DNA of 30,229 nt, from NCBI GenBank assembly GCA_002722095.1, contig PBKG01000011.1, positions 1-30,229 of the forward strand, written 5' to 3'. How positions within the stretch are numbered: position 1 is the first letter of the stretch; every line of letters starts with the position of its first letter. Positions 1-7,145 of this stretch are shown one piece after another. Below the pieces are notes generated by a model. It did not search any database. It was not told the origin of the DNA and saw nothing but the letters and a program-made list of their open reading frames with translations. This stretch comes from Rhodospirillaceae bacterium (GTDB lineage: Bacteria > Pseudomonadota > Alphaproteobacteria > UBA8366). Position numbers and translations under genes: made by a program.

Positions 1-636
1 ACCTCCGTAAAGTATGCGCATGTCATTTGCCGCTGCATTTCCGGCCTTTTCGCCGATCATTGCTCTCATCGCGCCATGGACTTCCGCGACATCGTCCGGC
101 GTAGGCGTCTTGCCGCTGCCGATTGCCCAAACAGGTTCGTATGCGATTACTGTGTTCGTGGCGTTGGCGTCGTTGGGAACGGAACCTCGGATTTGTTCAG
201 CGACTACCTGTAAAGTTTCGCCGGAGTCGCGTTCCGCATCAGTTTCGCCGACACAGATTATGGCGCAGAGGCCTTGAGCCCATGCCGCAGAGACCTTCGC
301 AGCAACATCGTCATTTTGTTCGCCATGGTCCGCGCGGCGTTCGGAATGGCCGAGAATTACATAGGTACAATTCAAATCGGTTAACATGGCAGCGCTAATG
401 TCGCCGGTATGGGCGCCGCTCTCCTGCGGGTGACAATCTTGCGCGCCGAGCCCGACAGGACTGTCTGAAATCGCATGTCCGACCGAAGCCAAATAAAGCG
501 CCGGTGGGCAGACCAGCAGTTCACACTCGTAGTCCGAGGCAGAGTTTGCCACCGCTTTCGCAAGCGCGGTTCCCTGTGCAAGATCGAGATTCATTTTCCA
601 ATTGCCGGCGATGAGCGGGCGGCGGGATGAGGTCAT
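1..636 (-). CDS. tpiA: Triosephosphate isomerase, 3' end cut by window edge
   Basis: Glycolytic and gluconeogenic enzyme that interconverts dihydroxyacetone phosphate and glyceraldehyde 3-phosphate in the cytosol. The 212 visible residues, starting at ATG 636, show the whole catalytic set: GNWKMN near the N-terminus (Lys14), LGHSERR (His97) and YEPVWAIGSGKTPT (Glu167). The reading frame runs off the left edge at the phosphate-binding motif ILYGG, so roughly 35-40 C-terminal residues lie outside the window (family length about 250). It is transcribed leftward, divergently from ppiD, across a 166-bp gap. No frameshift is seen. Identification is firm because all three catalytic motifs are present in order. 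Confidence 0.97.
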   Translation of the reverse strand, partial: MTSSRRPLIAGNWKMNLDLAQGTALAKAVANSASDYECELLVCPPALYLASVGHAISDSPVGLGAQDCHPQESGAHTGDISAAMLTDLNCTYVILGHSERRADHGEQNDDVAAKVSAAWAQGLCAIICVGETDAERDSGETLQVVAEQIRGSVPNDANATNTVIAYEPVWAIGSGKTPTPDDVAEVHGAMRAMIGEKAGNAAANDMRILYGG

Positions 637-727
637 AACGGTATTTCCATCTGGATGAGTGTTTGCGGCGGAGATACGGGCGTCACGCATCCTAATGGAT
701 GGAAACGAATTGTTGAACCAAATACAC

Positions 728-756
728 TTGTTGTGGCGGTCAACCGACGCTATCTA
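728..756 (+). promoter_or_regulatory. Candidate sigma70-type promoter for ppiD-trpE
   Basis: TTGTTG at 728-733 and TATCTA at 751-756 are separated by exactly 17 bp. The implied start of transcription near 763 gives a leader of about 40 nt ahead of the ppiD ATG at 803. A purine-rich ribosome-binding site, GAAGGA (789-794), lies 8 nt before that ATG. The 166-bp divergent gap must also hold a leftward tpiA promoter, which I could not place convincingly. This is sequence matching only. Confidence 0.45.
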
Positions 757-802
757 TCGTGCGAACTGCCCTCGGGCGATCCGTACTTGAAGGACCACAG
801 AC

Positions 803-2716
803 ATGTTGCAGAATATTCGCGACGGCGTTGCCAAGATTTTGGTTTATCTCTTATTCGGCGTGCTTATTTTGAGTTTCGCGTTATGGGGTACAACCGACTT
901 TTTCGGTCAAGGTGCGGTTCAGGCGGTGGTCGCGGAAGTCGGCGATAAGGAGATCACCGCGCAGTCCATCGAGCGCCAGTATCGTCGCCAGCTCGACACC
1001 TTACGCCGACGCGGTATTACTGAAGAGCAAGCGAGGCTTTTTGGTGTGCTCGAAAACGTTCTGGAACGTACTGTAACAGCAACAGTTTATGATCATGCTG
1101 CAGACAACCTTGGTCTGGCCGTAGGCACAGCTGCCATTGAGCGCGATATACGGGAGCGCTTCGGCCGAGTTGGCACTGTCCAATTCGATCAGCTTTTGCG
1201 TGAGAACGGCTATACGCTTAGAGAATATGAAATCGCGCGGCGGGCTGAAATTCCGCGAATGCAATTACTTGAAAGTGTTGCCGCCGGCGTCGCCGGTTCG
1301 AAAAAGCTGATCGCCAACCTACATCGTTGGCGGACCGAACAGCGCAGCGCGGATGCCTTTAAGGTATCAGCGGCGAATGTCAAAATTGCCCCGCCCAATG
1401 ACTCGGATCTGGCGAAATTTCACCGCGAAAACAAGGGTCGTTTTACGGCACCAGAATATCGCGCTGTCACATATGTGCATGTGGATCCTGGAGAAGTGGC
1501 CAAATCGATCAAACTCGACGACGAGGTTCTCAAGCAACACTATAACGACCGCATTGATGAATTCACCGAACCCGAAAAACGGACCGTCTTTCAAATATTA
1601 CTGAATACCAAGGAAGATGCCGATAAGGCATACCAACAATTGAAAAATGGAAAAAATTTCAATGATGTGGCTAAAGAAATTGCGAAACAAGATGAAAAGG
1701 TGACGCGGTTAGGCAGTATCACGAAAGCCGATCTTCCTCCGGCATTGGGTGATGAGGTTTTCAAACTCGAAAAAGATAAACCATCGGCTCCGATCAAGGA
1801 TGGATTTGGTCATCGCATCGTATTGGTAAGCGAGATTATCCCACAGACGGTGCGCCCATACGAAGAGGCAAAGCAGCAAATTGGCGATGAGTTGCGTAAG
1901 GAACAGGCCGTTGAGGATGTTGTTCGGTTGTCCAACGCGCTTGAGGATGCGCTCGGGAAAGGCGGCACTTTGGACGGTGCTGCAGCTGCGCAAGGGCTGG
2001 CTGCGCAAAAAGTAGCCGCAATGGACCTTGGGGGGCGCGACAAGCGCGAAAAACCCATCAAAGGCTTACCAGGTGCGCCTTTTAACGAGACTGTTTTCAA
2101 TACGGATCAAGGCCAGGATTCATTCCTGACCGAAACCAAGGATGGTGGATTTTTCATACTTCGGGTCGACGGCATCACGAAATCGGTTCTGCGGCCCTTG
2201 GAAAAGGTAAAAAATCGGGTTCGCGCCGCTTGGATTTCCCGAAAACGACAGGGCATCGCTCGGGCAAAGGCAAAAAAACTCGCACAACGGATTAACGATG
2301 GCAGCGATATCGCGTCAATTGCCGAGCAAAGCGGTGGGAAGCTCGTAAAGATCGGGCCCGTGACTCGCTCGGACCAGGACAAAAATGCGCCTGCGGGACT
2401 TATTGGCAAAATTTTCCAGCTTAAATCCAAGGGTAAAGCGACATTTGGCGCGGATGGTGAAGGTTATGTCGTTGCTGCGCTGACGGATATCAAATCAGCG
2501 GAAGGGCGCGCTAACAAGGATGCGACGAAAGAGCTAAACGATCAGCTAAGGTCCTCGATGGTAGCGGATATTCTGGCGCAATTTCAGAACGCGGTGCGAA
2601 CCAGCCACAAAGTTTCCGTGGACCAACCTGCCCTAAAACGCTTTTTCGATCGCGATAGCGCGGGGTATCGTGGCGGCCATGGGGGAGGCTATGGCGGTCA
2701 TGGCGGCAATTACTGA
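803..2716 (+). CDS. ppiD: PpiD/SurA-type peptidyl-prolyl isomerase, inner-membrane anchored
   Basis: Periplasmic folding factor of the PpiD family (SurA_N-like domain plus parvulin-like domain), which helps proteins emerging from the Sec translocon to fold. The 637-residue product has one N-terminal membrane helix (about residues 11-30) that would leave the bulk in the periplasm. A SurA-N-like helical region follows (about 36-190), then a parvulin-like segment (about 260-345, from VFQILLN to GHRIVLVSE) and a helical C-terminal region. ATG 803 is supported by GAAGGA 8 nt upstream. The last 17 or so residues are unusually rich in Gly, His and Tyr (GGHGGGYGGHGGNY), and their codons overlap the trpE start region. 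The PpiD versus generic SurA_N name rests on architecture. Isomerase activity is not shown and is weak or absent in some members of the family. Confidence 0.9.
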   Translation: MLQNIRDGVAKILVYLLFGVLILSFALWGTTDFFGQGAVQAVVAEVGDKEITAQSIERQYRRQLDTLRRRGITEEQARLFGVLENVLERTVTATVYDHAADNLGLAVGTAAIERDIRERFGRVGTVQFDQLLRENGYTLREYEIARRAEIPRMQLLESVAAGVAGSKKLIANLHRWRTEQRSADAFKVSAANVKIAPPNDSDLAKFHRENKGRFTAPEYRAVTYVHVDPGEVAKSIKLDDEVLKQHYNDRIDEFTEPEKRTVFQILLNTKEDADKAYQQLKNGKNFNDVAKEIAKQDEKVTRLGSITKADLPPALGDEVFKLEKDKPSAPIKDGFGHRIVLVSEIIPQTVRPYEEAKQQIGDELRKEQAVEDVVRLSNALEDALGKGGTLDGAAAAQGLAAQKVAAMDLGGRDKREKPIKGLPGAPFNETVFNTDQGQDSFLTETKDGGFFILRVDGITKSVLRPLEKVKNRVRAAWISRKRQGIARAKAKKLAQRINDGSDIASIAEQSGGKLVKIGPVTRSDQDKNAPAGLIGKIFQLKSKGKATFGADGEGYVVAALTDIKSAEGRANKDATKELNDQLRSSMVADILAQFQNAVRTSHKVSVDQPALKRFFDRDSAGYRGGHGGGYGGHGGNY

Positions 2717-4217
2717 TCGTTCGGCATTCGATGCCACTTATGAGACCGGCGCCCCCCAGATTATCTGGGAAAGGCGTGTGGCGGACCTGGAAACGCCGGT
2801 TTCGGCGATGCTCAAACTCGCAGCGGACGAACCCTATAGTTTTCTCCTAGAATCGGTCGAAGGCGGGGCGATACGAGGACGTTATTCGTTTATCGGCCTC
2901 AATCCTGACCTGATTTGGCGCTGCCATGACGACAAGGCCGAGATTTGCCGAAACCCAGTACCCGGCGCCCAGCTGAGCTACGAGACCTGTCCTGAGCCAA
3001 GTTTGGAGGCTCTTAGGGCAATTCTGGCTGAATCCGAGATCAAAATGCCCGACGGGATGCCTCCAATGTCCGCTGGCTTGGTCGGTTATATGAGTTACGA
3101 CATGGTGCGTCTTATGGAGCGCCTTCCGGACGAAAACCCCGATACGCTGGGCTTACCGTCTGGCCTCTTTATCAGGCCGACAGTGATTGCGGTATTTGAT
3201 ACGATTGAAGAATCTTTGACTGTTGTCACGCCGGTGCGTCCAGACGACGAGGTTCCCGCTGAAGAAGCGCACCGGGCCGCCGAATCGCGTATCGAGTCCG
3301 TCTGGCAGCGCCTCGCCTCTCGGGACAGTTCCGGTGATGCTCAAGGAACGACAGCCTCGGCATCTGTCGAGCCAGTTTCAAATATGGCGCGAGAAGATTT
3401 CCACCTAATGGTCGACCGGGCGAAGGAATACATTCGCGCAGGTGATGCATTTCAGGTCGTTGTAAGTCAGCGATTTGCGCTACCATTTGATTTGCCACCG
3501 ATTGAACTTTACCGCGCCTTGAGGCGTCTAAACCCCTCACCTTATTTGTTTATTCTCAATTTTGATGAATTTTCGGTCGTCGGTTCGAGCCCTGAAATCC
3601 TCGTAAGGGTGCGTGATGGCGTCGTCACCATCCGGCCGATCGCCGGCACACGTCCACGTGGTAAAACTGCTGCGGAGGATAAAGATCTCGCTGATGAATT
3701 ATTGAATGATCCTAAAGAGTTAGCTGAGCACCTGATGTTGCTGGATTTGGGCCGAAACGACGTAGGGCGAGTCGCCGAGATCGATAGCGTCGAAGTTACC
3801 GATCAGTTTTTCATCGAGTATTACAGCCATGTCATGCACATCGTTTCGAATGTGATCGGAAAAATTAGTGCCGATTACGACGCGCTTTCGGCGATGGTGG
3901 CGGGGTTCCCCGCAGGCACCGTTTCGGGTGCCCCGAAAGTTCGGGCCATGGAAATTATCGACGAATTGGAACCTGAAAAACGTGGTGTATATGCCGGCTG
4001 CATCGGCTATTTCGGCGCCGATGGAGACATGGATACATGCATCGCCCTAAGGACCGCAGTCGTTAAGGATAACACGGTTTACGTGCAGGCTGGCGGTGGT
4101 GTCGTGGCGGATAGTGATCCTGAAGCCGAATACCAGGAAAGCTGGAATAAGGCGCGCGCCATAATGCGTGCTGTCGAAGAGGCGAACCGGATAAACGGCG
4201 GAACTGAAACCGCATAG
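2700..4217 (+). CDS. trpE: Anthranilate synthase component I
   Basis: Converts chorismate to anthranilate using ammonia delivered by TrpG, the first committed step of tryptophan synthesis. The chorismate-binding core is complete: FQVVVSQRF, IRPIAGTRPRG, LLDLGRNDVGRV, PAGTVSGAPKVRAMEI and AGGGVVADSDPEAE. The N-terminal LLES (residues 49-52) matches the family's tryptophan feedback site, so allosteric inhibition is likely retained. The frame is open from 2670, but I chose ATG 2700 (505 residues) because the purine-rich GGGAGG at 2683-2688 lies 11 nt before it and only 2 nt before ATG 2691. The gene thus overlaps the end of ppiD by 17 nt and probably depends on the ppiD promoter and on translational coupling. 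It is separated from trpG, its partner gene, by 2.3 kb carrying two opposing genes. Confidence 0.96.
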   Translation: MAAITDRSAFDATYETGAPQIIWERRVADLETPVSAMLKLAADEPYSFLLESVEGGAIRGRYSFIGLNPDLIWRCHDDKAEICRNPVPGAQLSYETCPEPSLEALRAILAESEIKMPDGMPPMSAGLVGYMSYDMVRLMERLPDENPDTLGLPSGLFIRPTVIAVFDTIEESLTVVTPVRPDDEVPAEEAHRAAESRIESVWQRLASRDSSGDAQGTTASASVEPVSNMAREDFHLMVDRAKEYIRAGDAFQVVVSQRFALPFDLPPIELYRALRRLNPSPYLFILNFDEFSVVGSSPEILVRVRDGVVTIRPIAGTRPRGKTAAEDKDLADELLNDPKELAEHLMLLDLGRNDVGRVAEIDSVEVTDQFFIEYYSHVMHIVSNVIGKISADYDALSAMVAGFPAGTVSGAPKVRAMEIIDELEPEKRGVYAGCIGYFGADGDMDTCIALRTAVVKDNTVYVQAGGGVVADSDPEAEYQESWNKARAIMRAVEEANRINGGTETA

Positions 4218-4221
4218 CAGA

Positions 4222-4235
4222 GCTATCCGGATAGC
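4222..4235. other. 14-bp perfect palindrome at the trpE/yibQ convergent junction
   Basis: GCTATCC followed by GGATAGC forms a perfect palindrome overlapping the yibQ stop codon, 5 nt past the trpE stop. As RNA it would give only a 5-bp stem with a CCGG loop, followed on the plus strand by GGTTTTCG. That would be at best a weak terminator for trpE. With only 5 bp between the two stop codons there is no room for a conventional terminator outside coding sequence. Confidence 0.3.
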
Positions 4236-5428
4236 GGTTTTCGACGAACGATCGCCGTTACAGGTACAAGCACGAATCCTTTCTTACGCATGGCTGGTAT
4301 CCACCGCCGCAACACTGCAATGGTTTCGTCATAAGGGTGGCCGATTCCAATTGCGCTACCGTTTCGCCGTGCGACTGACTCGAGCTGGCGAAACTGCTGT
4401 TCGATAGCCTCTTCAGTAATATTGTTATCCAGGAAAACATCGCGCACCGTATGCGGTACCTGCATTAACCTTGCCAGCCGAAAACCTTGGGTCTTGGTTG
4501 TGGTTTTTGAATCAAGGAACATAAGTCCGCGGCGTCGAAGCGTCTGCATGACAATTTGCATACCTTCGGGCCAAGCCGTGAATTTGCTACCCATATGATT
4601 GTTGACGCCAACGAAACCCCGGAATTGCGACAGATTCCAGATTAAACGACGCTTTAACTCGTTTTTGGTTAAACTGGTTAGTAGCGCATTCTTGCCGGGG
4701 TTTGCGCCAGGATCCAACGGTTCCATCGGCAAATGGACGAGCAATTCATGACCTTGCGCACGTGCTTGTTTGGCATGCTTGGCGAGGTTGTAACCATAAG
4801 GCATTAGCGCCAATGTTAGTGGTCCAGGAAGGCTAATCGTGCGTCTGGTGCGTCGCTGATCGATGCCAAGATCATCGATCACGACGGCGATGGCGGGTCG
4901 GTTTCCGATCGCGGGCGCTCGGATCGCGTATTGCTGCCATGGAGCAATTTGCGCCGTACTCGTTCGGTTGCGAACCGATGCCGAATTCGGTTGTTTTTCC
5001 GAACTTGTTTTTTTCGTTATTGGTGTTTTTCGCGGTGTGCTTTGGGCTGGTTTTTGGGGCTTTGAAATAGGTTTCGATGGTTTTTTGACCGCCTGTGCGA
5101 CCGCTCTCTTAGATTGAACTATATCTGATTTCGGAGTCGGCTTGGTGGCCCGGCGAGGAGGTGGATTCTTATCGATGACCGTAACAGGAACGCTGTAATT
5201 CCGCACAGGCGCAGTAGTCTTTGCAACCTTAGGATCATCGGAAATAAGGTGCGAAAAACCGCTGCCCAGGGCAATTCCAAATGCAAAAATGCCGAGCGCG
5301 GCGAACGCAATTTTGGTCCGTTTCGAACTAAAGACTTGGCCAATTAAGCGTTGCCCGATTCCAGTCGATTTTCGCCTGGGACGTCTGTCGTTTCTTTGAG
5401 TTCGTTTGGGCTTACTTCGGCGCGCCAC
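4223..5428 (-). CDS. Divergent polysaccharide deacetylase family protein (DUF610/YibQ-like), membrane anchored
   Basis: A 401-residue protein of the divergent polysaccharide deacetylase family (DUF610, E. coli YibQ), related in fold to NodB-type carbohydrate deacetylases. Its substrate is not established. The N-terminus is strongly basic, followed by one membrane helix (about residues 39-57). A Lys/Pro/Ser/Thr-rich spacer (about 60-175) leads to the deacetylase-like domain (about 178-395), which begins AIAVVIDDLG (Asp185-Asp186) and contains HLPMEP, NNHMGSKFT and GIGHPYDET. The layout suggests a periplasmic domain on a long flexible linker. The start is GTG 5428, with GAGGA in the last codons of the upstream regulator gene. 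It follows that gene by 6 nt and is probably cotranscribed with it. I give no gene symbol because the family, rather than orthology, is what I can support. Confidence 0.88.
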   Translation of the reverse strand: MARRSKPKRTQRNDRRPRRKSTGIGQRLIGQVFSSKRTKIAFAALGIFAFGIALGSGFSHLISDDPKVAKTTAPVRNYSVPVTVIDKNPPPRRATKPTPKSDIVQSKRAVAQAVKKPSKPISKPQKPAQSTPRKTPITKKTSSEKQPNSASVRNRTSTAQIAPWQQYAIRAPAIGNRPAIAVVIDDLGIDQRRTRRTISLPGPLTLALMPYGYNLAKHAKQARAQGHELLVHLPMEPLDPGANPGKNALLTSLTKNELKRRLIWNLSQFRGFVGVNNHMGSKFTAWPEGMQIVMQTLRRRGLMFLDSKTTTKTQGFRLARLMQVPHTVRDVFLDNNITEEAIEQQFRQLESVARRNGSAIGIGHPYDETIAVLRRWIPAMRKKGFVLVPVTAIVRRKPLSG

Positions 5429-5434
5429 CGGGGC

Positions 5435-6172
5435 CTATTCCTCAGGACGGACTTCCGCCGCGAACAGATATCCTGAGCCGCGCACGGTCTTAATCAATGT
5501 CGGTGATTTGGGTGTTTCTTCGATTTTGCGACGGAGCCGCGTTACCAGAACGTCGATGCTGCGATCATATGGTTCGTAGTTGCGCTGATAGACCATGTCC
5601 ATCAGCCGATCGCGGGTCATGACTCGTTGCGGATTTTGAACGAGCGAATGTAACAGGCTGAATTCGCTGCTAGTAAGCGTCACCGCCTCGCCTTCCACGG
5701 TACTCAAATGGCGGGCGCCGCAATCGAGGCGCCAGCCGCTGAAGGTGACGATGCTCTGGCCGCCTTGATTTCCTTGTTCGCCAGCCTTGGGCTTACCTTC
5801 CGATTGGATACGGCGCAGGACGCTCCGGACCCGGGCCAAAAGTTCGCGTTCGTTGAAAGGCTTGGTGACGTAGTCGTCAGCACCAATTTCCAGTCCCACG
5901 ACCCTGTCCACATGGTCTGTACGCGCTGACACGATTATGACGCCGACCGCATAATTTTCGTGCAAATACTGGGTGAGCGCGAAACCATCCTCGCCGGGCA
6001 ATCTGATATCCATTATCACCAGCTCGGCGGGATCTTTATCCATTACCTTCCGCATTTCGCCGCCTTCTTCGACGACAGTGACGCGATAGCCCTCGCTGGC
6101 GAGATAGGTTCTCACCAGATCAGCAACCATTTCATCGTCTTCTACGACAAGAATATGCTGTTCATCGCTCAT
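5435..6172 (-). CDS. OmpR-family two-component response regulator
   Basis: DNA-binding response regulator of 245 residues. The receiver domain (about 6-118) has the acidic pair Asp12-Asp13, the phosphoacceptor Asp55 in LVIMDIRLPGEDG, the switch residues Ser82 and Tyr101, and Lys104 in DDYVTKPF, so it should be competent for phosphorylation. The C-terminal winged helix (about 148-240) has the OmpR/PhoB signature, including RSIDVLVTRLRRKIE and IKTVRGSGYLF. I use ATG 6172, four residues before the conserved ILVVEDDE strand. An in-frame GTG at 6205 would add 11 residues. No histidine kinase lies in the window. It leads a probable two-gene operon with the deacetylase-family gene. A 17-bp palindrome about 64 bp upstream is a candidate binding site. 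The target pathway cannot be told from sequence. Confidence 0.93.
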   Translation of the reverse strand: MSDEQHILVVEDDEMVADLVRTYLASEGYRVTVVEEGGEMRKVMDKDPAELVIMDIRLPGEDGFALTQYLHENYAVGVIIVSARTDHVDRVVGLEIGADDYVTKPFNERELLARVRSVLRRIQSEGKPKAGEQGNQGGQSIVTFSGWRLDCGARHLSTVEGEAVTLTSSEFSLLHSLVQNPQRVMTRDRLMDMVYQRNYEPYDRSIDVLVTRLRRKIEETPKSPTLIKTVRGSGYLFAAEVRPEE

Positions 6173-6235
6173 TCTTTTTCGAATCTTCTCCTGACCGGGG
6201 CACACCCTTGTATTACCGGAACCCGGATGCTCGCG

Positions 6236-6252
6236 AAAGTGTGTAACACTTT
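6236..6252. promoter_or_regulatory. 17-bp palindrome upstream of response regulator, candidate operator
   Basis: AAAGTGT-GTA-ACACTTT, with perfect 7-bp arms around a 3-bp centre, 64 bp upstream of the regulator ATG. A GTGTAAC within it recurs in inverted form as GTTACAC at 6286-6292. Position and symmetry suit a transcription-factor site, possibly for autoregulation, although many OmpR-type regulators prefer direct repeats. The function is inference. Confidence 0.35.
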
Positions 6253-6358
6253 ATTACAAAATTCCACGGACTTTGAAATTTTCCCGTTACACGGCTCGGT
6301 TAGCTTATCTGCTAGGAAGAGGCGTGTTTTGTGGCATCCCTGACTACAGGCCACGCAT

Positions 6359-6421
6359 AAGGCGGCCCCGCTCCACACCAGCCTAACGGCTAACTATCCT
6401 CTGCTCCGCGGGAGCCGCCTT
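6359..6421. other. Long-stem structured element (13-bp stem with one bulge)
   Basis: Positions 6359-6371 pair with 6408-6421 as a GC-rich 13-bp stem interrupted by a single unpaired A at 6413. Inside lies a second hairpin, AGCC-TAAC-GGCT (6380-6391). On the plus strand a competing hairpin, GCTCC-GCG-GGAGC, can form from the 3' half, so two exclusive folds are possible. No run of T follows on either strand, so it is not a standard intrinsic terminator. It could be a structured leader, a small RNA or a dispersed palindromic repeat. The strand is not resolved. Confidence 0.4.
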
Positions 6422-6483
6422 CTTCCGACACTTATTACCTTAATTTTCAACTCGATTTTGACCGACTCGGAACCGCTTTCTCG

Positions 6484-6525
6484 CGGCGTGCACGCCGTGC
6501 TATAAGCGGCGGCCTATTCCGCCGC
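6484..6525 (+). promoter_or_regulatory. Candidate trpG promoter with extended -10 and flanking palindromes
   Basis: TGC-TATAAG (6498-6506) is an extended -10 candidate 50 nt before the trpG ATG. The bases where a -35 should lie match poorly. The spacer is filled by the perfect 14-bp palindrome CGGCGTG-CACGCCG (6484-6497). Just downstream, GCGGCGG (6506-6512) and CCGCCGC (6519-6525) form a second inverted repeat across the likely transcription start. A protein-bound, regulated promoter is a reasonable inference. Confidence 0.38.
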
Positions 6526-6555
6526 CAAGGACTATTTTGAGCCGTTGAAAGCACG

Positions 6556-7128
6556 ATGTTTTTGCTCCTCGATAACTATGACAGCTTTACTTACAACCTG
6601 TTCCATTTCCTTGGAGAGTTGGGTGCGGAGGTTGTGGTTCATCGAAACGATGCATTAACAGCTGATGAAGCATTGGCGCTTGGTCCCAAAGGTATAGTGA
6701 TATCCCCAGGTCCCTGCGATCCCGATCGCGCCGGTATCAGTGTTGAGTTGGTCGAAAAAGCAGCGGGAACGGTACCCCTGTTGGGCGTTTGTCTGGGGCA
6801 TCAGTCGCTCGGTCAGGCATTCGGTGCTAATATCGTGCGCGCGCCGGAGCCCATGCATGGCAAGGTAAGCGATATTGCCCATGATGGTTCGGGCGTATTT
6901 GCCGGTATCGCTTCGCCGTTCAGTTCGACCCGCTATCATTCGTTGATTGTGGACAGTGAGTCCCTGCCCGATTGCTTTACCGTTACTGCCGAAACCGAAG
7001 ACGGCCTTATCATGGGTATTGAACACCTGACCCAACCGCTCCACGGTGTCCAGTTTCATCCTGAGAGCATCGCCACCGAGCACGGTCATCAATTACTCAA
7101 AAATTTCATCGATATATGCGCTGACTAG
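6556..7128 (+). CDS. trpG: Anthranilate synthase component II (glutamine amidotransferase)
   Basis: Class I glutamine amidotransferase that hydrolyses glutamine and passes ammonia to TrpE. The 190 residues begin with the typical [12 protein letters not shown]. The nucleophile is Cys79 in [14 protein letters not shown], completed by His168 and Glu170 in [12 protein letters not shown] and RYHSLIV are also family signatures. As in other bacteria, the same subunit could also serve p-aminobenzoate synthesis. No separate pabA is visible, so that remains open. The ribosome-binding site is weak (GAAAG at 6547-6551). It starts the rightward trpG-trpD-trpC-moaC-moeA run and is separated from trpE by the regulator operon, so the two subunits are probably transcribed from different promoters. 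Confidence 0.96.
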   Translation: MFLLLDNYDSFTYNLFHFLGELGAEVVVHRNDALTADEALALGPKGIVISPGPCDPDRAGISVELVEKAAGTVPLLGVCLGHQSLGQAFGANIVRAPEPMHGKVSDIAHDGSGVFAGIASPFSSTRYHSLIVDSESLPDCFTVTAETEDGLIMGIEHLTQPLHGVQFHPESIATEHGHQLLKNFIDICAD

Positions 7129-7145
7129 GTGCGAAGGAACGTTCC

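Larger units (their letters stand above)
6173..6555. other. 383-bp intergenic region between divergent regulator and trpG
   Basis: The only long gap in the window. It must hold the leftward promoter of the response-regulator operon and the rightward promoter of trpGDC-moaC-moeA. It contains a 17-bp palindrome (6236-6252), a small imperfect hairpin (6331-6354, GTGG...CCAC with an inner CCTG-ACTA-CAGG), a long-stem element (6359-6421), a 14-bp palindrome beside an extended -10 (6484-6506), and a 7-bp inverted repeat (6506-6525). I found no convincing protein gene, no tandem Trp codons of the kind seen in a trp leader peptide, and no tRNA features. Confidence 0.7.

Noticed and set aside
6169..6378. 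Open frame of 69 codons on the minus strand with several cysteines, upstream of the response regulator
   Set aside because: It overlaps the palindrome and the start of the regulator in another frame, has no ribosome-binding site and no recognisable family. It is likely chance.
6359..6421. tRNA gene
   Set aside because: The long stem looks like an acceptor arm at first, but there is no T-loop GTTC, no D-arm pattern and no seven-base anticodon loop.
6458..6506. TTGACC paired with TATAAG as a trpG promoter
   Set aside because: The spacing is 37 bp, far too long. Only the extended -10 is kept as a candidate.
6206..6555. Tryptophan leader peptide and attenuator before trpG
   Set aside because: No short frame with neighbouring Trp codons was found, and no terminator with a T-tract follows the hairpins.
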